A DNA stretch of 64,000 nucleotides from Cohnella sp. AR92 (GCF_003990975.1 NZ_RZJR01000001.1:248001-312000), one strand, 5' to 3'; numbered from the stretch's first letter, positions 25,741-36,249 are shown. Notes: generated from the letters alone by a model not told the origin. Numbers and translations: made by a program.

Positions 25741-25780
25741 AAGAAGAAGGGCTCCCTGCCGTCAGGGAGCCCTTCTTCTT
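25741..25780. terminator. Bidirectional terminator
   Basis: A perfect 18-bp stem (25741-25758 with 25763-25780) with a 4-base loop; the arms are purine- then pyrimidine-rich, so both strands end in a T-rich arm. Serves both converging genes. Confidence 0.88.
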
Positions 25781-25788
25781 GAGATAGC

Positions 25789-26712
25789 TTACGGAAGAAC
25801 GTTGCCGGCCGCGCGGAAGATCTCGTACCATTCCTCGCGGGTGAGACGGATGTCGGCCGCCCTGCAGCAATCCTTCAGCCGCTGGACGTTCATCGTACCG
25901 GTAACCGGCTGCATGTTGGCCGGATGGCGAAGCAGCCAGGCGATGGCGATCGTCGTGCCCGACACCTCGTACTTGGCCGCGATCTCGTCGATCTTCTTAT
26001 TCAATTCCGGGAACTTCTCGCTGCCGAGGAACACGCCCTCGAAGAAGCCGTATTGGAACGGAGACCATGGCTGGATGGTGATGTCGTTCAGGCGGCAGTA
26101 ATCGAGAATGCTGCCGTCGCGGTTTACCGCGGACGCATTCTCCATGTTCACGTTGAAGCCTTGGGAGATCATCGTCGCGTTGGTGATGCTAAGCTGCAGC
26201 TGATTCGCGATAAGCGGCTGCTTCACGAACTTCTTCAGCAGTTGAATCTGCATCGGGTTCTGGTTGGATACGCCGAAGTGGCGCACCTTGCCCGATTGCT
26301 CCAACTGATCGAACGCTTCCGCCACTTCCTCCGGCTCGACGAGCGTATCCGGACGGTGCAGCAGCAGAACGTCCAGATAGTCGGTGCGAAGGCGCTTCAG
26401 GATGCCGTCGACCGATGCCAGAATATGCTCCTTGGAGAAGTCGAACATGCCCTTGTCGGGACGGATGCCGCACTTCGATTGAAGGATGATCTTCTCGCGA
26501 ACGGAAGGGCTCATTTGAATGGCGTCCGCGAAGATTTCCTCGCAGGCGCCGGTGCCGTAAATGTCCGCGTGATCGAAGAAATTCGCTCCTTCCTCCAAGG
26601 CCGTCTGAACGAATTGCTCCGCTTGCTTTTTATCCAGGGAATTGATCCGCATACAGCCGACGGCTACGACAGGAACCTCCAGATTGCTTGTGCCCAGCTT
26701 GATCGTCTTCAT
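25789..26712 (-). CDS. Aldo/keto reductase (YdhF-like)
   Basis: A 307-residue NADPH-dependent TIM-barrel oxidoreductase. Catalytic tetrad positions are visible: Asp and Tyr in NFFDHADIYGTGACEE, Lys in IILQSKCGIR, and His in LLLHRPD. The C-terminal half shows the cofactor loop RHPANMQPVTGTMNVQRL. The order and spacing resemble YdhF of E. coli and the oxidoreductase/coenzyme-binding AKR group. I chose ATG 26712 with GGAGG upstream rather than the longer frame from 26790. Physiological substrate unknown. Confidence 0.9.
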   Translation of the reverse strand: MKTIKLGTSNLEVPVVAVGCMRINSLDKKQAEQFVQTALEEGANFFDHADIYGTGACEEIFADAIQMSPSVREKIILQSKCGIRPDKGMFDFSKEHILASVDGILKRLRTDYLDVLLLHRPDTLVEPEEVAEAFDQLEQSGKVRHFGVSNQNPMQIQLLKKFVKQPLIANQLQLSITNATMISQGFNVNMENASAVNRDGSILDYCRLNDITIQPWSPFQYGFFEGVFLGSEKFPELNKKIDEIAAKYEVSGTTIAIAWLLRHPANMQPVTGTMNVQRLKDCCRAADIRLTREEWYEIFRAAGNVLP

Positions 26713-26761
26713 CTCGATATGTACCTCCGATCGTATAAGTAAGCGCATTCCTAGCGATTCT

Positions 26762-26790
26762 ATTGTGACATAGGAGAGCAAGAGATTCAA
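26762..26790 (-). promoter_or_regulatory. Promoter of the aldo/keto reductase gene
   Basis: Minus strand TTGAAT (26790-26785), 17-bp spacer, CACAAT (26767-26762). Confidence 0.5.
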
Positions 26791-26912
26791 ACGCCGCTCT
26801 GCATAGATTATCTTAAAGGTCTAGATCGGGAAACGGGCAGCCCATTCGTACTTCCCGGGAGAATACACGAAGAATATCGTTCCGTTCATTTTGCTTTATC
26901 GATTCCGGATCA

Positions 26913-28472
<1,560 letters not shown>

Positions 28473-28474
28473 TC

Positions 28475-28525
28475 AAAAAAGTCCACCCGTCTTCCTGTCC
28501 CGAGAGAACAAGCGAACGAGGTGGA
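28475..28525 (-). promoter_or_regulatory. Attenuator-like hairpin in the glpK leader
   Basis: On the minus strand TCCACC-T-CGT (28525-28516) pairs with ACG-GGTGGA (28490-28482), with an inner GTTC/GGAC stem, followed by C and six T. It lies between the promoter and the start codon, as expected for GlpP-type antitermination of glycerol genes. Confidence 0.6.
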
Positions 28526-28559
28526 ACCTTGCGACCGATCGTATGGTTAACTAGTGCTC

Positions 28560-28589
28560 ATTATATTCGGTATCTCATGTAAGCGTCAA
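28560..28589 (-). promoter_or_regulatory. Sigma-A promoter of glpK
   Basis: Minus strand TTGACG (28589-28584), 18-bp spacer, TATAAT (28565-28560); the start site would give a leader of about 150 bases. Confidence 0.75.
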
Positions 28590-28631
28590 CAAAGCCCGCA
28601 GTTGGCGATTTCGTTCGCAATGGGCATAATA

Positions 28632-28668
28632 AAGCAGCCCGGAGCGTTATTATCGCTTCGGGCTGCTT
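28632..28668 (-). terminator. Terminator of the luciferase-like gene
   Basis: Stem AAGCAGCCCG/CGGGCTGCTT with an inner AGCG/CGCT pair; minus-strand tail TTTATTATG. Confidence 0.75.
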
Positions 28669-28703
28669 GCAAGTCATTCCTTCAGATTCCGCTTAATCGT
28701 CGG

Positions 28704-29771
28704 TTAAGCTTCCAACCGGGCGATCTCCTTGCGAACGATAGGCGCAACCTTCGTCCCGAGCAGCTCGATAGCATGCATGACCTCTTCGCGCGGCATGGAG
28801 CCGACATCGAGGTGCAGGAAGAAGCGGGTCAGGCCGAGCTGCTTGCGCAGGTTGACGATCTTCTCGGCGACGAATTCCGGATCGCCGACATAGAGCGCTC
28901 CGCGGATATCGCGCGAGGCGTCGTAGGAAGCGCGGCTCATCGGAGGCCAGCCTCGTTCGCGGCCGATCATGTTCATCTGCGACTGATTGTAAGGGAAGAA
29001 CGTGTCCGCAGCGAGCTGTGTCGTATCGGCGACGAAGCCATGGGAGTGAGAGGCGATCTGCAGCTTGCTCGGATCGTGTCCGGCCTTGGCGGCGGCGCGC
29101 TTGTACAGCTCGACGAGCGGCGCGAAGCGCTCCGGCATTCCCCCGATGATCGCGAAGACGATCGGCAAGCCGAGCATTCCCGCCCTCACGGCGGATTCCG
29201 GGTTGCCGCCGCTGGCGATCCAGACCGGGAGCGGCTCTTGAACGGCCCGCGGATAGACGCCCTTGCCCACGATCGCCGGCCGATGCTTGCTTCCCGGCCA
29301 ATTGACCTTCTCCTGCTCGCGAATCTTCAGCAGCAGCTCCAGCTTCTCGTCGAACAGATCGTCGTAATCGTTCAGGTCGTAGCCGAACAGCGGGAACGAT
29401 TCGATGAACGAGCCTCTTCCGGCCATGATCTCGGCACGGCCGTCGGACAGGCCGTCGACCGTGGAGAACGCTTGATAGACGCGCACCGGATCGTTAGAGG
29501 ATAATACGGTGACGGCGCTCGACAGCCGAATTCTCTTCGTGAGCGGGGCGGCTGCGGCCAAGACGAGCTCGGGAGCCGAAGCGGCATAATCCGCGCGGTG
29601 GTGCTCCCCGATACCATAAACATCAAGGCCGACTTGTTCGGCCAGAACGATCTCTTCTACGGCCCGGCGCAGTCTCTCCGCGTGGCTGACCTTCTCCCCG
29701 GTCAACGGGTGGGGGGTCGTCTCCAGGAATGTGCTGATTCCAATCTCCATAACAGGTGTATGTTCGCCCAT
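28704..29771 (-). CDS. LLM-class (luciferase-like) flavin-dependent oxidoreductase
   Basis: A 355-residue TIM-barrel monooxygenase-type protein. Characteristic stretches are [20 protein letters not shown], the [15 protein letters not shown] segment and [20 protein letters not shown]. Family members use reduced FMN supplied by a separate reductase; the substrate here is unknown. The start at 29771 has GGAGGG 7 bases upstream and a good promoter (29799-29827). It ends in a terminator before glpK. Confidence 0.92.
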   Translation of the reverse strand: MGEHTPVMEIGISTFLETTPHPLTGEKVSHAERLRRAVEEIVLAEQVGLDVYGIGEHHRADYAASAPELVLAAAAPLTKRIRLSSAVTVLSSNDPVRVYQAFSTVDGLSDGRAEIMAGRGSFIESFPLFGYDLNDYDDLFDEKLELLLKIREQEKVNWPGSKHRPAIVGKGVYPRAVQEPLPVWIASGGNPESAVRAGMLGLPIVFAIIGGMPERFAPLVELYKRAAAKAGHDPSKLQIASHSHGFVADTTQLAADTFFPYNQSQMNMIGRERGWPPMSRASYDASRDIRGALYVGDPEFVAEKIVNLRKQLGLTRFFLHLDVGSMPREEVMHAIELLGTKVAPIVRKEIARLEA

Positions 29772-29798
29772 TGGGGTTCCCTCCTTTGATATGGCCTC

Positions 29799-29827
29799 AT
29801 TATACTATAAAAAATAATGTTACACAA
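29799..29827 (-). promoter_or_regulatory. Promoter of the luciferase-like gene
   Basis: Minus strand TTGTGT (29827-29822), 17-bp spacer, TATAAT (29804-29799). Confidence 0.75.
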
Positions 29828-29924
29828 CAAAATAAAGTTTAGTGAGCAAATTCGGTTTTTCAATCGTTCCGACTGCATTGTCCCGCTTAGTGTTCCCCGT
29901 TGTCTAGACAATCAGGCGACGCGC

Positions 29925-29969
29925 AAAAAAGCCGCCCGTTGGCCGGAGAGAGACCGGATGGGCGGCTTT
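29925..29969 (-). terminator. Terminator of the lysoplasmalogenase gene cluster
   Basis: Stem AAAGCCGCCC/GGGCGGCTTT with inner CCGG/CCGG pairing; on the minus strand it runs into six T. Confidence 0.85.
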
Positions 29970-30008
29970 GATCTGATGGGCTGCGATAATTCATCGGTTA
30001 ACGGCCGG

Positions 30009-30680
30009 CTAGCCGAAAGAAGGATTCTGGCGCTCCGAAGCCTGCGGCTTCGCGAGCGGAGTCTTTATGCTGCTCGCAATCAGCCATTGGGCAGCGTAAT
30101 AGGTCAGCATAATCAGAGGTCCGGAAAAACGGACGTCCGAGACGAACATGTTCCAGGAGAGGATCGAATCCGAAGCCAGGAACAACAGCGAGCCTGCGAT
30201 CGCGAACCGGTTGCCGTTCGCCAGGGCGGACACGCTCATGGTGAAAATAGCCGCTACATAGAAAAGAACGGGAGCGATCAGGTAGCCGTCATTCGAATCA
30301 AGCAAGCCTTGGACCAGCCTCGCGGCGATGTAGACCGCATAAACCAGCATGGGCAGCATGACGATAAGCTTGGCCCGGGTCATTCGTCTCTGCCGGAGAA
30401 AATAACTCAGGTAGAAGAGGTGTCCGATCAGGAATGCGGATAAGCCGATGACGAACCAGCGCAGGGTGGCGTCTCCGATCATGCAGAAAAGCAGGCCGAG
30501 CAGCAGCCGCTTATGGCTGCGAAGCTCGCCGGCCGGCGCATGCAGGCAGGCGTAGCACAGGATAAGAACCATCGGGATCAGCTTGAAGAGCAGCTTGATC
30601 GGCTCGGGATCGTCCGGAATAAGAAAGATGTAGAGCAACCCCATCGCAGGGATGAGAAAGGGAAGGGTACGGCGGAACAT
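30009..30680 (-). CDS. YhhN/TMEM86-family lysoplasmalogenase-like membrane protein
   Basis: A 223-residue protein with about seven to eight membrane helices. Family-typical elements are the KLIPMVLILCYACL helix, the cytoplasmic KRLLLGLLFCMIGDATL segment with the conserved G-D and the late LFLASDSILSWNMF segment containing S-D. Human TMEM86B of this family hydrolyses lysoplasmalogens; the role in bacteria is uncertain. It is the last of a minus-strand run (YjdI, YjdJ, this gene) with a 22-bp gap to the gene before it. Confidence 0.85.
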   Translation of the reverse strand: MFRRTLPFLIPAMGLLYIFLIPDDPEPIKLLFKLIPMVLILCYACLHAPAGELRSHKRLLLGLLFCMIGDATLRWFVIGLSAFLIGHLFYLSYFLRQRRMTRAKLIVMLPMLVYAVYIAARLVQGLLDSNDGYLIAPVLFYVAAIFTMSVSALANGNRFAIAGSLLFLASDSILSWNMFVSDVRFSGPLIMLTYYAAQWLIASSIKTPLAKPQASERQNPSFG

Positions 30681-30702
30681 GAATGGGTAGCCTCCAATTG
30701 GC

Positions 30703-30981
30703 TTATCTCGCCCAGACGTCTTGATAGTTCTCGACTCTCTGGAATTGCGCTTTGGCGAACGGGCAGAGCGGAACGATCTTTACGCCTTCTTCCCGCGCCA
30801 GCTCGACAACCTTCTGGACAAGCCGTTGCCCGATCCCTTGACCGCGGAGCCGATCCGACACCAGGGTGTGCAGAATGACGATGGTCCCATCGCTTCGGCG
30901 GGAGAATTCGATCTCCGCGTCGCGGTCGTCGGGGTCGTTGCCGAGATAGAAGCCGTTATGGCTTCTCTGAATCTCGCTCAT
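30703..30981 (-). CDS. Small GNAT-like acetyltransferase (YjdJ family)
   Basis: A 92-residue minimal acetyltransferase-fold protein. The CoA-binding pyrophosphate loop is RLRGQGIGQRLVQKVVE and the end reads PLCPFAKAQFQR, both typical of YjdJ/Gtt-type 'GNAT-14' proteins. ATG 30981 has AAGGAGG 9 bases upstream and follows directly after the stop of the Fe-S protein gene. The pair with the YjdI-type gene recurs in many bacteria; function unknown. Confidence 0.85.
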   Translation of the reverse strand: MSEIQRSHNGFYLGNDPDDRDAEIEFSRRSDGTIVILHTLVSDRLRGQGIGQRLVQKVVELAREEGVKIVPLCPFAKAQFQRVENYQDVWAR

Positions 30982-30982
30982 G

Positions 30983-31207
30983 TCAGGTAGCCTCCTTGCG
31001 TTCATATCGCAGAGCGCCGCTTGGACAGCGGTCGATTAACTTGGCGATGAGGTCGGCGGATTCGGCATCCGCGAGCACCCAAGGCCGACGACGAACATCG
31101 AATACTTGCGGCAGTCCTCGAACGCAGACGCCGGAGTGCGCGCATCTCTCGGAGTCGAACAGAATGTCGATCTCCTTCCCGGTATAACGCTTGACTTCGG
31201 AATTCAT
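30983..31207 (-). CDS. YjdI-family divergent 4Fe-4S mono-cluster protein
   Basis: A 74-residue protein. The Cys pattern C-x5-C (AHSGVC) near residues 22-28 and RCPSGAL near the end matches YjdI, a 'mono-cluster' ferredoxin-like domain also fused to GNAT or CDGSH proteins elsewhere. ATG 31207 with GGGAGGG upstream is preferred over the in-frame TTG 31213. It begins the run with the YjdJ-like gene, one base apart. Confidence 0.85.
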   Translation of the reverse strand: MNSEVKRYTGKEIDILFDSERCAHSGVCVRGLPQVFDVRRRPWVLADAESADLIAKLIDRCPSGALRYERKEAT

Positions 31208-31291
31208 CCGCAACCACCCTCCCTTTTCCTGCAGGCAATCAGAGTATGGAAGCCGTTCTTATCTCAATTCGCGATTTAGCCCCATATTCCT

Positions 31292-32245
31292 CTATGTAGA
31301 AACGGAGTTCGACAACAAACTTGCCAGCCGATCCCCGCGCAGCAAGAGGTTAACCTGTTCCTCCGTATCGCTCGCAGCCGTCCGAAGCTCTTGGGCAATG
31401 GAGCGTTGATACTCAAGCAGACGAAGAGGGCAGTCCTCGATCGAGACGAGCTTCTCCCCGAGCTCTTCCGCCAGTCCGGCCAACCGGCCGATCCCGTCCC
31501 GGTGGTAGATCGCTCGCTGGACCGCTCGCGTATCGAGAACCGTCTCGTCCGAGGCGTTCAGCAGCTCCCGAGTCAAGGTCAGGAAGGCGTTGCCGTCCGG
31601 CTCCGCCAGATCGTCCCGCCAATCCGACAAGTCGTCGGCCAACTGCAACGTGGCTAACGCCAGGTCAATCGCTTCATCCATATCCGGAATTCGCTCATCG
31701 AGTCCGGCTTCCAGCAGGAGCGCCGCAGCGCACAGCTTGATAGGAGCCGCCTTCGCGGCGAGCGCCCGGTAGTTCCTTGGATCGGATCGTTCCTCCGCTT
31801 CCCGCGACATGGCCGCAGCCCACTGCTCCATGTATCCCCGGAGATGTGCCCAAATCGGCGATTCCGCTCCGAACCTTGCCAGATAAAGCCGAAGGTACAG
31901 GCTCTGCAGCAGCTGCCCGAGCGGAATGACGCGACGCCGCTCTTCATCCGTCCAACCCGCATCGTCGTCTATCGCATCGTCCAGCACGAAGAAATGCAGC
32001 ATCATATAGAGATTGCCGACCGCCAGATCCCGGCACGACTCGACCGGCGCGTTCAGCTTCTCTCCTACCCAATAAGGGAGGAGATAGCTGATCAGATTCG
32101 CTTTTCCCCCATTAAGAAGAGGGTTGCTGCGATTCAGAAGGAGTCGCGCGTGGACGTCTAGCCCTGCGGGCATCGTTCGGACCTCCTCTTCCGCCAAGGC
32201 GTATATCCGTTCCAGCTCGCTCCGGTACCGCTCGATCATCTTCAT
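31292..32245 (-). CDS. Class I isoprenoid biosynthesis enzyme-like protein (orphan)
   Basis: A 317-residue all-helical protein. Two Asp-rich motifs at the positions expected for class I terpenoid synthases are visible: FFVLDDAIDDDAGW (~86-99) and LQLADDLSDWRDDL (~198-211). These chelate Mg that holds the diphosphate in prenyltransferases and terpene cyclases. Overall similarity to FPP synthase is low, so it could be a prenyltransferase, a cyclase or a degenerate relative. It lies 21 bp after an AraC-type regulator gene and is probably cotranscribed. No other isoprenoid gene is in the window. GAGGAG precedes ATG 32245. Confidence 0.7.
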   Translation of the reverse strand: MKMIERYRSELERIYALAEEEVRTMPAGLDVHARLLLNRSNPLLNGGKANLISYLLPYWVGEKLNAPVESCRDLAVGNLYMMLHFFVLDDAIDDDAGWTDEERRRVIPLGQLLQSLYLRLYLARFGAESPIWAHLRGYMEQWAAAMSREAEERSDPRNYRALAAKAAPIKLCAAALLLEAGLDERIPDMDEAIDLALATLQLADDLSDWRDDLAEPDGNAFLTLTRELLNASDETVLDTRAVQRAIYHRDGIGRLAGLAEELGEKLVSIEDCPLRLLEYQRSIAQELRTAASDTEEQVNLLLRGDRLASLLSNSVST

Positions 32246-32266
32246 CTATTCCCGCTCCTCGTCGCT

Positions 32267-33121
32267 TTATTCCGACTTCCAGTATTGCTTGGGCGTCTTG
32301 CCGTAGAATCGCTTGAATAAACGAATGAAGTAGCTGGTCTCCATGCCGAGCTGCTGGGCTGCCTGCTCGACCGTAATGCCAGGCTGATCCTGGCGGAGCT
32401 GAATGGCGCGGCGCATTCTCAGCTGCAGCACGTATTGGTTCGGGGAGACCCCGTAATGCTGGACGAACAATCGGTGAAAATGCTGGGGGGAGTATCCGGC
32501 GGCTCTCGCGATGTTCGATACGGAGAGGCGATCCTGATAATGGTCGTGGATGAGCCTCACCGCCGCCTGCAGCGCGTCGTTCGCCGGGTCTTGCGGATAA
32601 ATCCGGTTTCTCTTCGGACTGCGGGCGGTCGTCTGATCCTTCCGGATGGACAGAAGCAAGCCATAGAGCTGCTTGGACGACTCCCAATAGGCTTGCTCGC
32701 CGTTCAGGCTGATGTTGTGCCAGATCGCTTCGAGCTGGCTCCACAGCCCATGGAAGTCGTTCGCGGCGATAGCAACGTTCAAGAGAGAAGAGAGCTGTCC
32801 CATGACGGAGCCGGCCGCATCCCCGTCGAAAGCGACGAAGCCCAGATCCCACTCCTCCGCCGAATCGTCCGGCGCATAGACGTGAGGAACTCCCGAAGGA
32901 AGGATCAGCAGCGAGCCCGGCGGCATGGCGATCTCCTTCGCCTTCGAGTTCCGACCCTCAAGCCGGAACGTTCCCCGACCGCCCCGGGAGAAGAAGATTT
33001 GGTGGAAGGGGTATCCGTTGGGGCGGTCAATCCGCTTCTGATCATGGCTGCCGACGACACAGACATATAGGGGGAGCAGCTGCTCCGAGGCGGCGAAGTC
33101 GGCGATCAGAAAGGGCATCAT
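32267..33121 (-). CDS. AraC-family regulator
   Basis: A 284-residue protein with an N-terminal cupin sensor (~35-95; IFFSRGGRGTFRLEG, PPGSLLILPSGVPHVY) and a C-terminal double helix-turn-helix (~185-284; LSVSNIARAAGYSPQHFHRLF and TVEQAAQQLGMETSYFIRLF). It diverges from the GH42 gene (133-bp gap) and precedes the isoprenoid-type gene. The simplest reading is that it activates the beta-galactosidase gene in response to a sugar. Confidence 0.92.
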   Translation of the reverse strand: MMPFLIADFAASEQLLPLYVCVVGSHDQKRIDRPNGYPFHQIFFSRGGRGTFRLEGRNSKAKEIAMPPGSLLILPSGVPHVYAPDDSAEEWDLGFVAFDGDAAGSVMGQLSSLLNVAIAANDFHGLWSQLEAIWHNISLNGEQAYWESSKQLYGLLLSIRKDQTTARSPKRNRIYPQDPANDALQAAVRLIHDHYQDRLSVSNIARAAGYSPQHFHRLFVQHYGVSPNQYVLQLRMRRAIQLRQDQPGITVEQAAQQLGMETSYFIRLFKRFYGKTPKQYWKSE

Positions 33122-33254
33122 CGGTCTTTTTCCTCCATGTTCGAAAAGTGCGATTTTCTGAGTCGATTATGCTATGAGTATAAGGGACAACTGTCTTAAT
33201 ATCAAAGGCAGATAAGCGAATCAGCCGATTATTTCGTAGAGGAGTGACCTTGCA

Positions 33255-35315
33255 ATGAACAAGAGATTTCCGCCGGTCAGCGCTGCGCTGCCCGTCATGA
33301 TGCACGGCGCCGATTACAATCCCGACCAATGGCAGCACGACCCGAAGGTGCTCGAGGAAGACATCCGTCTGATGAAGCTGGCAGGCTGCAACGCGATGTC
33401 CGTCGGCATCTTCTCCTGGGCGGCTCTGGAGCCGAGCGAGGGACGCTTCGAATTCGGGTGGCTGGACCGTCTCCTGGACTCCTTCGCGGCGAACGGCCTG
33501 TACGCCTGGTTGGCGACGCCGAGCGGCGCGCGGCCGGCTTGGATGTCCGCGAAGTATCCCGAGGTTCTGCGCGTGGAAGCGAATCGGGTACGCAACCTGC
33601 ACGGCATGAGGCACAACCACTGCTATTCCTCTCCGATTTATCGCGAGAAGACGGCGATTCTGAACGCCAAGCTGGCAGAGAGATACGCGAAGCATCCGGC
33701 CGTCGTCGGCTGGCACATCTCCAATGAATTCGGAGGGGAGTGCCATTGCGAGCTGTGCCAGGAGGAATTCCGCAAGTGGCTTCAGGAGAAGTATGCGACG
33801 CTGGACGCGCTTAATTCGGCGTGGTGGGCTTCCTTCTGGGCTCATACCTACACGGACTGGGCGCAGATCGAATCTCCGGCGCCGCACGGCGAGTCGATGG
33901 TTCACGGGCATAACCTGGATTGGCGCCGGTTCGTGACGGATCGGACCGTGTCCTTCTGCCGTCATGAGATCGAGGCCGTTCGCGGCGCGAATCCCGATCT
34001 TCCGGTCACGACGAACATGCATATGATCGAGGGCTTGGACTATCGGCGCTTCGCGGACGAGCTGGACGTCATCTCCTGGGACAGCTACCCGTTGTGGCAC
34101 GAGCGCAAGGACGACAGCGAGCTGGCGGCCTTCGTCGGTTTCTATCATGACCTGTTCCGATCCCTGAAGAAGAAGCCGTTCCTGCTTATGGAGAGCACGC
34201 CGAGCCTGACCAATTGGCAGTCGGTCAGCAAGCTGAAGCGTCCCGGGATGCACAAGCTCTCTTCTCTTCAGGCAGTCGCGCACGGTTCCGATTCCGTCCA
34301 ATACTTCCAATGGCGCAAAAGCCGGGGCTCGAGCGAGAAGTTCCACGGAGCGGTTGTCGATCACGTCGGCCATGAGCACACTCGCGTCTTCGCCGATGTG
34401 GCCGAGCTCGGACGGACGCTCGCGGGCTTAACGGAAGTGGTCGGTACTTCGACTCCGGCCGAGACGGCCATCCTGTTCGACTGGGACAACCGCTGGGCCG
34501 TCAAGGATGCCCAAGGACCGCGGAATATGGGCCTACACTATGAAGAGACGGTGTACGCGCATCATCGCGCGCTGTGGTCTCTCGGCGTACCGACGGACGT
34601 GATCGGCTCGGAGGACGAGTTCTCCGGCTATCGGCTGATCGTCGCCCCGATGCTGTATCTGTGCCGGGAAGAGACCGGCAAGAAGCTGGAGCAATTCGTG
34701 GAGGCAGGGGGAACGCTTGTGGCGACCTACTGGTCGGGCATCGTGGACGAGCACGACCTCTGCCATCTCGGCGGATTCCCCGGGCCTCTGAGGAAGACGC
34801 TGGGAATCTGGGCGGAGGAGATCGAGGGCTTGCATGACGACGATCGCAACGGAGTGATCCTTCTGCCCGGAGACGAGCTTGAGCTGGAAGGGACGTTCGA
34901 GGCTCGCGAGCTGTGCGAGCTCATCCATGCGGAGACGGCCGAAGTGCTCGGCGTCTACGCGGACGACTTCTATGCCGGCCGTCCGGCGCTGACGAGGAAT
35001 CGGCTCGGGCTAGGCCAAGCGTATTATATGGCGACAAGGCTGAAGGACGACTTCCTTGGCGAATTCTATTGGAAGATCGCCGATTCCGCAGGGGTGCGCA
35101 AAGCGTTGGAGGTTAAGCTGCCTGAAGGCGTGACGGCTCAGGTCCGCTCGGACGGGGTGTCTGACTATGTCTTCGTCATGAACTTCAGCGGCGAACCGCG
35201 TTCGGTCTCGTTGGATGGACGGGTTTACGTCGATTTGGAATCGGCGGAGGAGGCAGGGGCGCGCATCGAGCTTCCGGTGAACGGTATTCGTATCCTCAAG
35301 AGCTCTTCTATTTAA
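33255..35315 (+). CDS. GH42 beta-galactosidase
   Basis: A 686-residue intracellular enzyme with the three GH42 domains: TIM barrel (~15-390), trimerisation domain (~395-610) and small C-terminal beta domain. It starts with the family's GADYNPDQW. The acid/base Glu is in WHISNEFGGECHCELC and the nucleophile Glu in PFLLMESTPS. The Cys cluster CHCELC matches the zinc site known in several GH42 enzymes. It cleaves terminal beta-galactosides. Start ATG 33255 has GAGGAG ~10 bases upstream. Divergent AraC gene suggests specific induction. Confidence 0.95.
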   Translation: MNKRFPPVSAALPVMMHGADYNPDQWQHDPKVLEEDIRLMKLAGCNAMSVGIFSWAALEPSEGRFEFGWLDRLLDSFAANGLYAWLATPSGARPAWMSAKYPEVLRVEANRVRNLHGMRHNHCYSSPIYREKTAILNAKLAERYAKHPAVVGWHISNEFGGECHCELCQEEFRKWLQEKYATLDALNSAWWASFWAHTYTDWAQIESPAPHGESMVHGHNLDWRRFVTDRTVSFCRHEIEAVRGANPDLPVTTNMHMIEGLDYRRFADELDVISWDSYPLWHERKDDSELAAFVGFYHDLFRSLKKKPFLLMESTPSLTNWQSVSKLKRPGMHKLSSLQAVAHGSDSVQYFQWRKSRGSSEKFHGAVVDHVGHEHTRVFADVAELGRTLAGLTEVVGTSTPAETAILFDWDNRWAVKDAQGPRNMGLHYEETVYAHHRALWSLGVPTDVIGSEDEFSGYRLIVAPMLYLCREETGKKLEQFVEAGGTLVATYWSGIVDEHDLCHLGGFPGPLRKTLGIWAEEIEGLHDDDRNGVILLPGDELELEGTFEARELCELIHAETAEVLGVYADDFYAGRPALTRNRLGLGQAYYMATRLKDDFLGEFYWKIADSAGVRKALEVKLPEGVTAQVRSDGVSDYVFVMNFSGEPRSVSLDGRVYVDLESAEEAGARIELPVNGIRILKSSSI

Positions 35316-35414
35316 GGCTTGGGCCTTCTATCGCCTATCGTCTCGGAATAATATGGGAAATAAGGCTTGGATATGGTACACTCGTATCAAATATCCGATA
35401 GAGGTGATCCTCAC

Positions 35415-36161
35415 TTGATAGGTCGCAGCGGCAATCCGACATTAAACGAGAACACGTTCAAACGCACGACGGGGTACGGCAATAGCGCATCGCTCATGAC
35501 GATCGAGGGCACGGTCAACAAGACGTTCATCACGTTGGTGCTGCTTCTGGCCGGCGCGTTCGTCAGTTGGTCGAGATACTTCGATGGCTACGACGTGGGG
35601 GCTTACGCCATCGGCGGGGCCATCGGGGGCTTCATCCTGTCCCTGATCATCAGCTTCAACCCTCCGAGCGCTCCTTATCTGGTTCCGATCTACGGCATTC
35701 TGGAAGGCGTCTTCCTCGGCGCTCTCTCGGCGATTTACGAGGATCGCTTTGATGGAATCACCTTGCAAGCCGCCTTGCTGACCATGGGCGTGTTCCTTGC
35801 CTTGCTCTTCGCTTATAAGTCAAGGCTGATCAAGGCGACGGAGAACTTCAAGCTTGGCGTCTTCTCCGCCACCGTAGGCGTCATGATCGTTTACCTGCTC
35901 AGCTTCGTTCTCGGCCTGTTCGGAGTCGAGATGCCTTACCTTCATGATACCGGCTGGGTCGGCATCCTGATCTCCCTCGTCATCGTTGCCATTGCGGCTC
36001 TCAACCTGGTGCTGGACTTCGACTTTATCGAATCCGGCGCGCAGCAGGGAGCTCCCAAGTACATGGAATGGTATGGCGCTTTCGGCCTGATGGTGACGCT
36101 CGTGTGGCTGTATGTCGAGATGCTCAGGCTTCTGGCCAAGGTGTTCAGCAACCGCGACTGA
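35415..36161 (+). CDS. Bax inhibitor-1/YccA family membrane protein
   Basis: A 248-residue protein with seven predicted helices (first at ~34-50) and the family's N-terminus IGRSGNPTLNENTFKR, plus the closing DFDFIESGAQQGAPKYMEWY segment. Members are pH-sensitive calcium-leak channels or protease modulators; physiological role here unknown. I chose TTG 35415 because GAGGTGATCC lies 4 bases before it and family members begin at this point; a longer frame from 35367 has no site. Monocistronic, with two terminators following. Confidence 0.88.
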   Translation: MIGRSGNPTLNENTFKRTTGYGNSASLMTIEGTVNKTFITLVLLLAGAFVSWSRYFDGYDVGAYAIGGAIGGFILSLIISFNPPSAPYLVPIYGILEGVFLGALSAIYEDRFDGITLQAALLTMGVFLALLFAYKSRLIKATENFKLGVFSATVGVMIVYLLSFVLGLFGVEMPYLHDTGWVGILISLVIVAIAALNLVLDFDFIESGAQQGAPKYMEWYGAFGLMVTLVWLYVEMLRLLAKVFSNRD

Positions 36162-36202
36162 GGAATCGATCATAATGATGCAGAATTATGCAGAAGCAAA
36201 GC

Positions 36203-36228
36203 AAAGCCGCCTCCGATGAGGCGGCTTT
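36203..36228 (+). terminator. Terminator of the Bax-inhibitor-like gene
   Basis: Perfect 11-bp stem AAAGCCGCCTC/GAGGCGGCTTT with a 4-base loop CGAT, followed by CTTATTT. Confidence 0.88.
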
Positions 36229-36249
36229 CTTATTTCATATGCAATCAAA

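Noticed and set aside
33042-34379. Minus-strand open frame of 445 codons opposite the GH42 gene
   Set aside because: Shadow of the beta-galactosidase; no family motif and no start signal.
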